From NCBI GenBank assembly GCA_022813625.1, contig JAKLMB010000009.1, positions 868,001 through 932,000 of the forward strand: DNA of 64,000 nucleotides, given 5' to 3'. Of the stretch, positions 55,910 to 64,000 are shown piece after piece. The position numbers and the translations under genes are program-made. Source of the stretch: Aaosphaeria pasadenensis. Its lineage: Eukaryota > Ascomycota > Dothideomycetes > Pleosporales. Within the stretch, counting starts at the first letter, position 1; each line of letters begins with the position of its first letter. The notes beneath the pieces were generated by a model. It did no database searches and was not told where the DNA came from. It saw only the letters and a program-made list of their open reading frames with translations.

Positions 55910-56760
55910 TTTGATTGTCTCTCCAGTAAGACACTGGCTTTTCTTGAATTAGTGTCCGGTTTTCGAAATGCGATGGCGAGTTGCTTCCCTTTCGGCAGTA
56001 AGTATCAAGTGCCCCATGGCTGTCTTAAGTACAAACCTCGGTCCAGAGAGCAGTATCGTGTATATTGCTTGTTGATTGTTGCAGAGATATGAGAGGTGGA
56101 TCTACTAACATACATGGGACTTTACTTATCTGTAGCATGCCCAGACGAATTAAGATGCGTGTACCATCAACCCTCGCTGACCAGTCAACAAGCATTTAGG
56201 TATTGCGAACTAAATCGCACACATGCCGAGCAAACAATCTCCAACGGCGTTAATGCTACACAAGGCAGCGGAAAACATACGACTTGCCCATTCTGATCGA
56301 AGTCATGGTTTGAAGAGTCGCAAGGATGAAGTGACCCACATGCATGTATATCCGGGAAATCTTCCGAACCCTGAATATTCATATCAATGAATCCCGGCAT
56401 TCATACACGCTAGAGTGTCACCTTCTGTATAAGAACTAGAAAGGTCGTCTATAACGTAAATGTTGATTGCAATTTGAATTGGGTCATTTTCAATGAGGAA
56501 AACAAGGCCGTGGTGATAAGTAATAGCATGCCGGTAGTTGGGCGCGTTAACCTACCGAAAACAGCAAGCTCGTTATAGATGATATAATAACAATTGGTGG
56601 GTTACTGATAGTCGGGGAAATGGAGAATAAATCCTCTGCAAGGTGATAATATACCGGACGGATTAATGCCTTACGATTTCCGCGCATGGAGATATCCGGG
56701 TTCCAAGTTGTCTCGTTCATGAGTTATGTAATATGATATGAAAATGAGAAAAGTTTCAAA
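55910..56760. other. Intergenic, about 0.85 kb
   Basis: Deuterolysin promoter on the left and SDR 3' UTR on the right, AT-rich in the right half. No gene is seen. Confidence 0.5.
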
Positions 56761-57766
56761 TTATGTGAAAATGATACCGCCGTCAATCAGGATTGTCTGG
56801 CCTGTCATGTAATCCGAATCAGGGCTTGATAAGAAGCTCACAGTCTTTGCCACATCTTCTGGCTCACTGGTCCTCCCCAAAGCAATCAACTCGGAGCTGT
56901 ACTTCTTGATAGTGTCGCCCTTCTTTGCACCGCTCAATTCGCCGAGTTTCTCATCAATCAAATCCCACATGGCTGTTCCTACAATTCCTGGCGCGTAAGC
57001 GTTCACGGTAATCTTATGTGTAGCCATCTCCATAGCGAAGGCTTGTGTTAATCCGCGGACCGCCCATTTCGAGGCCGAATAGTGAGACAATAGCGCGAAA
57101 GGCTTGAATGCAACGATACTACATATAAGTCAGATTAAACATCTCGAAATGTGTTTGTAGGGACATGGCATACCTCGCAGCTCCCAGCAGCTTCCCACCA
57201 GATCCTTGCTTGATCATTTGCCTTGCAGCAACTGAATAGCAATTGAACGTCCCATAGACATTGACTTCAAACATGCGCTTGAAGTCCCGTTCAGTCAGCT
57301 CCAGCAGAGGTTTGACTTGCGCTATGCCAGCATTGGAGATCATGGTATTCAATGGGCCTAGTTCCGAGACAGAGGCCTGGACAAGTTCCTCCACCTCCTT
57401 GAGGTTGGAGACATCGGCGGAGAAGTTGAAGGCTTTTCGGCCCAATTTCTTGATCTCGGAAACTACCTCTTTTGCGCCTGGTTCATTTGCTGGGACGTCG
57501 TTTATGCAAATATCATATCCGTCTTGTGCTAGTCGAAGAGCAATTGCCTTGCCGCTGACCGTCTTTTCAGAAAGAGTGATTTGACAATCTTAGGGTTGAA
57601 CGTACATTCCACGCGCTGATCCGGTGACAATTGCAGTTCGGTTCTCTTGGTCCCTGACTGGTGCCACATAATGTCGAACCCATTGCTTCCTCGAAGTGGC
57701 AGTCAAAACAGTTGTATTTCTCAAGACTGATGGAGCAAGTGCTCTGCCGAATACTCGTAACCCCAT
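56761..57766 (-). CDS. Short-chain dehydrogenase with N-terminal targeting-like extension
   Basis: A classical SDR close to the diacetyl/acetoin reductase group; the exact substrate is unknown. Exons 57606-57766, 57174-57554 and 56761-57118 give 299 aa. The cofactor motif TGSARGIG spans residues 48-55, cut by intron 1, whose acceptor is the second of two candidate sites. The NAG motif is in MISNAGIAQV. Catalytic Ser181, Tyr194 and Lys198 are in place (HYSASKWAV), followed by VNAYAPGIVGTAMW and the C-terminal MTGQTILIDGG. The first ~45 residues are an extension rich in Arg, Ser, Thr and Leu with no acidic residues until position 39, which looks like a mitochondrial presequence. Whether this ATG or a shorter isoform is used cannot be told. 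Confidence 0.92.
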
Positions 57767-58376
57767 TATGAATTAAACAAGGTACTATGAGTTTGAAAGA
57801 TGCAAGACAGTAGCTCAAGTCACAGAGGATTACTTGTCTTTTATGCAATACAACTTGAAGTTGAAGAATGGTGGGTTGGATAGATCAGGTCACCCTATAT
57901 TCAGTAGAAGTGGCCTAAACAAGGCAATCCGTTGTGCGGAGTACCGTTTACCCCACTCTATAAGGATTTACAAGTCCCTGGCATGCGGGCATACTTCGTA
58001 GTGTGCACCATGGCCGAGCTTTGCGGAGTGACGTCTGCATTCACGACACATGGCAAAGGTATATCTAGGATTGTTTGGCAAATTATTGGCCCGACTTAGT
58101 CTCCTCTGACGGTTTTGAGAGATTCCAAGTTCAAGTCAAGGCATCTACAGACCATCAGTGCAATGCCATTATTATATAATTGTGTGTGTAACTACGTAGT
58201 ACTCGCTGTGGTTGCGGGGATGGAATGCGGAGGTGAGCTCGGGAGAAAGATCCCCGCAGAGAACACTATGCTGTTTCTGGACTAGCCAAACCACTGCCAG
58301 CAGAGAGGATCGCGTCTTCCAAAGCGTATCACAAACAAACACATTCGACGCTGCTGTTGAGACACCATAGGTCAAT
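57767..58376. promoter_or_regulatory. Divergent promoter region, SDR/ASK1
   Basis: 610 bases separate two genes that start in opposite directions, so both promoters lie here. I cannot name individual motifs. Confidence 0.5.
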
Positions 58377-59719
58377 ATGTCGCGCATGAGCATGGCTCCG
58401 CAGAGGGGCCTATCCCTCACAGAAGAATTGGAGAAGCTGGAGCAGTCCATCACCCTGACATTGCAAGGTAAACAAGTCGCCAATACCCCTCCATTCCCTA
58501 CTGATTTTGTCACAGAAATCGACCACAACTTTAGTCGGGCCCATCGAATTGTGACGACCAATATCCTGCCAATTGTAGAACAATATGGAAAGCATTCTGA
58601 AGCTGTCTGGGAAGGCTCAAAGGTATGGAAACCGCCGTCGTACCCGGATATACCCTAACCGCTACAGTTCTGGAAGCAATTCTTCGAAGCCAGCGCCAAC
58701 GTCTCCCTCTCTGGATATGAGGCACCTGAAGAAGAGGGAGATATGACAGCGCAAGAGTCTACACAGCAATCAGAACTGTACGATGAAACGCAGGATACAG
58801 TCACGGGCACCACTGCAACCCCACCTCGAGCCTCGTCCTCTCAAGCCGACGCACTTGAGGATACATCTACTCTCGATTCGCCGTCTCTAGAACTCGCACA
58901 CAGTACCCCTCGTGCACCGCCTTCACAATATGAAGGAGGGGAACCATCCTTTGCCCAGTATCCCTCCCCGTACGAGGAATTGAAGAAGTCAATGGGCAGG
59001 TCACGATCTCCCAGTCGAGACCCTAAAACACCTGGAAAGACTCATACACTACCGAACATGGGAGCAGATTCCTCGCCTTTCGTGGCACCTTCGACATCTC
59101 GACGATATGATGCCGACGCTTGGAAGCAGGATCCTATCATGCACCAAATGCTAGACAAGACATATCGAGTCATGGCAACGCCGCACTCTACCTATACAAA
59201 AAGGACGGGAATGGAAACAACTACCCCGGGCACGACCCGTGGGGCGACAAGCCGTACGCTTGCTGCATTCGAAGATTCTTCCCCACCCTCGTCTCCCGCA
59301 CCGCAGTTGCGTGCTGATATCTTCTCCTCGCCATTAAAGGCTCCTCGAACTCCAGGTATAAGTGTTCAGACACCCGGAAAAGGCAAACAGGCAGAGCCGT
59401 TCAGCGTCACACGCACCAAGGGAATTATTTTCGATAGTGACAGCGAAGATGAGGACGACAATATGGGATTCAGTCCCCCAAAGACGATGCATTTCCATAT
59501 TCCGCAAAGCAGACTTCTGCAGACACCAGGTATTTGACCCTACCATTCCAGAAGACCAAACATGGCTAATAAGAGAACGCAGCCCGTGAAGCCAGTAAAC
59601 GTATAGTTGACGATTTGTTAATGACAGCTGGAGGCGACATTACGGATAGTACTGGGGGATTGGAGGAGGACAGCCCAAGTGTTGTGCGGCGACAAGTAGA
59701 TTTGGATGACAGCTTTTAG
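58377..59719 (+). CDS. ASK1: DASH complex subunit Ask1
   Basis: Ask1 is part of the fungal DASH/Dam1 ring that couples kinetochores to microtubule plus ends. Exons 58377-58622, 58668-59529 and 59583-59719 give 414 aa. The conserved helical domain is at the N-terminus (LTEELEKLEQSITLTLQ; TEIDHNFSRAHRIVTTNILP) and continues over intron 1 into FWKQFFEASANVSLSG. The rest is disordered, Ser/Thr/Pro-rich, with many SP and TP pairs (TPGK, SPSRD, TPGIS), consistent with the known Cdk1 and Ipl1 phosphorylation of Ask1 in yeast. An acidic IIFDSDSEDEDDNMGFSPP segment follows, then a conserved C-terminal piece (ASKRIVDDLLMTAGGDITD) ending DLDDSF. An ATG nine bases downstream (MSMAPQRG) is an alternative start. 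Confidence 0.93.
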
Positions 59720-60062
59720 TGCGTGCATGTATTGTAATCATTGTTAAATGACCAACGGAGAAGTGCATGGAGGTAGGAATGATACCCAGAGTCTAGAGGA
59801 CACTATTAACGATACATTTCACGTCGACCCGTATCTTAAGTTTTCATCTATCAGATGTTGGTCGTTTAACGCCCCGAATACGCCTGCAGCCGCGGCTCTG
59901 TCGCGTGTCATGTTGACTACGATCACGCTAAGGCCAGAGTGGGCCAGGGTTACCTGGAACTTTAACTCCGTCATTCTACGTTCATGTTGGCTCCCTGGAG
60001 AGCTCTCCTTGCCACAACCTCTTCGCAACTTTATTTTCTTTTCACCCTTCGTTTATTTCGTG
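59720..60062. other. Short spacer between ASK1 and LSB6
   Basis: 343 bases that hold the ASK1 3' end and the LSB6 promoter. The LSB6 frame stays open through nearly all of it, with an in-frame ATG at 59748. That would add 105 residues, but the added sequence is not like a PI4K N-terminus. Confidence 0.5.
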
Positions 60063-62413
60063 ATGCCCAAGTCTCGACGGCCACCTACGTCTGGTTATGC
60101 TCGCATTGCCCAAGCTGAGGAGGAAGAGGATGATGAACTGGATTCAGAAGACGACTACCACCAGAACGCCTTATCCAGTTCTCAATATGCCCCTATACAA
60201 CCGAATCGAAACTCGCGCATGCACATGCCTGGCGGCTCAGGCGACTCTTCACCAAACCTAAAGAAATCGACATCGCGGCGACAACGTAGCAATTCGGGCG
60301 TGGACATCAAAGCTATCAATGCCCGCTTAGAACGATGGGCCGAGGAGATTGCACAAAAGTTCAAGATTAAGAAACACAAGGATGCACCGGAAGAGCATCT
60401 GGAGATACACCACTCGGTCTTCCAGGCACCAGATTGGGTGCGACCGGCGACAGCGGAATCGCTCACCTTCGACTATGACGACTCCTCCGATCGCATGACC
60501 AAGCTTCAATTCGATGAGATTGTGGAAAGCGTTAGACTGGCAATAGAGATGGGCACACATCCCAAATTGATCACACAGGGAAGCTCGGGCAGCTATTTCG
60601 CACGGAACACACAGGGCAAAGTGGTTGGTGTCTTTAAACCTAAAGATGAAGAACCTTACGCGTCAAGAAATCCAAAATGGACGAAGTGGATACACCGGAA
60701 CTTGTTTCCCTTCTTCTTTGGCAGAGCCTGCCTCATTCCCAATCTGAGTTACGTCTCCGAAGCCGCCGCATACGTTCTCGATACTCAGCTCCGAACCAAC
60801 CTCGTTCCTTATACCGATATTGTCGGTCTATCCTCGAAGTCGTTCCACTACGATTTCTGGGACCGTCGCGCCTTCTACAGAAAAAAGAAGCCTTTTCCAG
60901 AAAAGCCTGGCAGCTTTCAAGTCTTTTTGAAAGGGTTTAAAGATGCCAATATATTCTTGAAGGAGAATCCGTGGCCAGACCAGCACAACTCGGGATTGCG
61001 AGCAGATGGCGCCTCGCGAAAGAAGAAGCGGAGATGGGCTGAAGATTGTAGACCGAGTGGGCCGCCGTCAGATTACGATGACGATGACGAGGCACGACCG
61101 GACATTGCGAGCGAAGCACAACGCGGCCGAGGTTTTTGGACAGAGGCACTCCAGCAATCTTTTAGGGAACAACTGGAGAAGCTTGTCATTCTGGATTATA
61201 TCATGCGAAACACAGACAGAGGATTGGACAATTGGATGATCAAGATCGACCAGAAGACACAAGAGGCGACTATTGTCGCAGAACCACCAAAACTTAATGG
61301 AGACGTTGAAGGGTCAGATGATAGTGAAACGAGGCCAAGTAGTTATACCAGGCAATCGATGTCGGAATTGGATCCCTATCAACGTCAAGCGCCAATGAGC
61401 GCCGCCAGTCGATCTACTACACCACTACCTGGTGCCCCTATACCGAAGGTCACGATTGGAGCTATCGATAACAGTTTATCGTGGCCATGGAAGCATCCAG
61501 ATGCTGTAAGTCTAACGAATCAGATGAATGAGCTCTGCTGACCTCAATATAGTGGCGTAGCTATCCTTTTGGCTGGCTCTTCCTTCCTGTCTCGCTCATC
61601 GGACAGCCCTTCTCTGACGCGACTCGCCGACATTTCCTCCCTCTCCTGACCTCGAAACAATGGTGGGCGGACACACAGTTGGCGTTAAGAAAATGCTTTA
61701 CTCAAGATGCGGATTTCAAAGAGCGGATGTACACAAAACAGATCGCTGTTATGAAGGGACAGGCCTGGAATGTCGTTGAGACTTTGAAGACAACCGATCA
61801 CGGTCCACTGGAGCTCACCCGGAGAGCACGAGTGTGCGTCTGGGACGACCTGGTTGAGATTCCCATAGCCGTTCCATTGCGAGCACCGTCTGCCGAGATG
61901 CGCAGGAAGAATCATTACCGCAATGCTGAAGAGCAAGAAGAGATGGATATCACGGCTCTCGCAACACCTCCACAGAAGCCACAGAAAGACTTGCTCATGA
62001 ATTCGCCGCCTCTCGATCAGGCTAATGAGAACCCCTTCAATCTCTCGCGCCATTCCAGCTCTATGGATGTTCGAGAATCTGAGGACAATGCACGAGCGCC
62101 GCTGTCCCCGGCTACCGTGCAAGCCGTACCGTGGTCATCACGGAATCTTGCCGAGAGCAGCAATGGACGTCCTACCCATCGATCACGTATGAGCTATGAC
62201 ATGCCACGGCATACTAATAGGCATCCAATAGAATCTAGACGAAGGAGGTTCTCTCTTACTACGCGAAAAGGGCACAGCCATATTCTCGGCGACGACGATG
62301 AAGGAGATCTTGGATATGCGGCGAATGAGGACCTAGATGGATCCGGGAAGAAGGTTATCGTAGAGCGATTGGAGATGGTCAAAGGAAGAAACCCGGTCTT
62401 CACGTGGTGTTGA
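60063..62413 (+). CDS. LSB6: Type II phosphatidylinositol 4-kinase (Lsb6)
   Basis: Lsb6 makes PI4P on vacuole, endosome and plasma membranes. Exons 60063-61505 and 61553-62413 give 767 aa. A Ser/Asp-rich N-terminus (MPKSRRPPTSGYARIAQAEE) leads into the kinase at about residue 160. The nucleotide-binding loop is GSSGSYFAR and the catalytic Lys is in VGVFKPKDEEPY. The lipid-kinase core continues with GRACLIPNLSYVSEAAAY. A disordered charged insert (SDYDDDDEARPD) precedes the C-lobe. The catalytic loop is NTDRGLDNWMIK and the metal-binding motif is AIDNSLSWPWKHPD, at the end of exon 1. The Cys-rich CCPCC palmitoylation box of animal enzymes is absent, as in yeast. The C-terminus is a long Ser/Arg-rich tail. 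An in-frame ATG at 59748 is an alternative start; 60063 fits family homologues better. Confidence 0.94.
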
Positions 62414-63843
62414 ATTACGAATTTTCCTTCTGGTGCTCACTTTGGGATTGTAACCGCTACTGTTTCGTGCTTTGGAATCTTACTGTATGAACTGTTTGGG
62501 TTTGTACGTTTCTGTATCACATTATACGCATGGCGTGGGCATGGTCACTTATTGGATTCCTCTTGACCGGACCGGAGTCGGAATATTGCTGCATGCATAC
62601 AAGGCGTTGCAATCGAAAAGAAATTCTCTCTACCATTGAAATGTGCATTTCTCTTAGAGAAAGACTGAGGGGTTAGTAGAGGCGTTGGGAGGAAACTTAA
62701 TGCCTCATGATGCGCCAATTTTTGTTGTCGTTTGTTTGTCGATGTTTGTGAAGTGATGTAAAGGCCTCAACGTAGATCGGTGATTTAGAATTCGCTGGTC
62801 TAGACACATTGATGATGCGAGCACTACATTGTGTATATCTAAGATTACGGAATAGCTTTACACATTGATGTTGCAGCCTAGCTATGGTGATGCATGGCGG
62901 CTTAGAGGAAGATATATGTCTTAGATTGGTTTAGCTCCAGTCGGCGCGTTCACAATTCGGTCATCTGACTGCCCAGAGATTGCCTACTCTAAGCACGTGC
63001 ACAATTTCAGGTAGGAATCCGATATCTACCGCATCAACTCCACGGTTATGCTCGTGTCTCCCGGACTTCTTCAAATCCTTTCATTTCACTTGTAATCACC
63101 ATATTCTCATGAGGCGATTTGCCTTCACTTCGGTAGCTGGGGGTTTGCAGCCTCCTGGTCGTCCGCCTTTACTACGCCTCATTGATTCTCCAGTGCTCTT
63201 CGTATACTAAAGATCTATCTACCAACTCAGCCCTGACTTCCCTTTCGGAGTATAACTTTGCACATTAGATGAGCAAGGATCATTTCAGGACGCTTTTGAC
63301 GAGAATAATTTTACCATATTTTACTCATTTCCCCAAAATTATCTGGAGGCGTACTGCTTAGCATCGCATTCAGCCCAAATCACGTGATATCAAAATCACT
63401 TCGAATTATCACACCGGCCATCCAATCAAACAACAACGCCTCGTCTTTCACCTGGGAAGGTGATAGAACTCAGCAATCTCTCAGTTAGATTTGTTTGGCT
63501 TGGTGTACAAAGAGATAAGTACATAAACCATGAGCCATCCTTTTAATCCCGCTCTTCTCCTCGATCCTAGAAGAGCACAACCGCGAGGTATTACAACTTT
63601 CTCTCAGTATCCTTGACTTCTTTCCAACCATACCCTTCTCTCTCTTCATCTTCTCTCCAACTGTTTTTCTTTTACTATCGTGCCAATCACAAAACGCACA
63701 GACGCGTTCTGGGACAAGCAAACCAGCAATCACCAGTCCTTGCCCCACCGACACTGCGGGATTATATCTTGTTTCCTTTACACAATCTCGACGGTCACTG
63801 TTTCAGTACAATTTTTGATAGCAGTCTTTCTATTATCATTATC
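62414..63843. other. Intergenic, 1.4 kb
   Basis: LSB6 3' UTR and the promoter of the gene cut by the right edge. An ATG at 63530 opens a short frame that runs into a plausible GGTATT splice donor at 63588, so the leader of the next gene may contain a 5' UTR intron or an upstream ORF. No separate gene is called. Confidence 0.45.
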
Positions 63844-64000
63844 ATGTCTAGAAGCCCGGAAGTCCAAGACGTTGGGCAGGAGGCGTCCAAGTCTTCTTCT
63901 GACGCGCTGCCGCATCAAGACACAAAAATGACTGATAGTGATTCCAATCAAGAGACTGACCTAGTTGATCAAGGAAACACAGAAGTCCCATCCAAAAAGG
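63844..64000 (+). CDS. Start of a gene of unknown function (cut by the window edge)
   Basis: An ATG starts an open frame of 52 codons that continues past the right edge. The visible N-terminus (MSRSPEVQDVGQEASKSSSD onward) is Ser/Asp/Gln-rich and disordered, with another ATG at residue 29 (MTDSDSNQETD). This style is typical of the first residues of nuclear or cytosolic regulators, but no domain is visible and I assign no function. The call rests on an open frame to the edge and a pyrimidine-rich upstream leader. Confidence 0.5.
   Translation, partial: MSRSPEVQDVGQEASKSSSDALPHQDTKMTDSDSNQETDLVDQGNTEVPSKK

Overview
The window is nuclear DNA of a filamentous ascomycete (Pezizomycotina). The evidence is protein-coding genes split by short GT-AG introns, mostly 45-110 nt, often with CTAAC or CTGAC branch points, together with a typical fungal gene set: AreB-type GATA factor, Zn2Cys6 factor, DASH subunit Ask1, deuterolysin and a patatin NLR. 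The class cannot be fixed from the sequence alone; Dothideomycetes or a near relative is a low-confidence guess. I see 20 genes with complete or near-complete coding regions and one cut by the right edge. Exon boundaries were inferred by joining reading frames at GT-AG sites. They are not transcript-supported, but every spliced model below closes in frame.

Left part (1-19.5 kb): a secreted type-B carboxylesterase (minus); an AreB/ASD-4-like GATA factor with a leucine zipper (minus, 5' end unresolved); a short-chain dehydrogenase (minus); the spliceosomal/decay protein LSM4 (minus); a type I membrane protein of unknown function with a cytosolic PPxY motif (plus); and a head-to-head pair, mitochondrial ribosomal protein uS4m/NAM9 (minus) and the La RNA chaperone (plus).

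Centre (21.8-42 kb, all plus): translation elongation factor 2, an RBM26/27-like RNA-binding protein (PWI-like, CCCH, RRM), mismatch-repair PMS1, a PTEN-type phosphatase, a 3.4-kb gene-poor stretch, and a large AAA+ ATPase with a low-complexity N-terminus.

Right part (42.7-64 kb): an intradiol ring-cleavage dioxygenase (minus); a patatin-NB-ARC-TPR NLR-like receptor (plus), followed by a small single-pass membrane protein (minus); a Zn2Cys6 transcription factor, a deuterolysin (M35) protease and a second SDR (all minus); Ask1 and the type II PI 4-kinase Lsb6 (plus); and the start of one more gene.

Most of the window is conserved housekeeping. The genes form no evident metabolic cluster. The best candidate for unusual biology is the patatin-NB-ARC-TPR receptor. 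It has the architecture of fungal NLRs used in allorecognition and regulated cell death, an intact catalytic dyad and P-loop, and an array of closely similar 42-residue TPRs that stops part-way through a unit. Secondary points are a dense GATA-site cluster inside an intron of the GATA-factor gene, the lack of an in-frame ATG at that gene's 5' end, and two genes (LSM4, PTEN) whose first coding exon is just the ATG. No tRNA, rRNA, CRISPR array or transposon was recognised.
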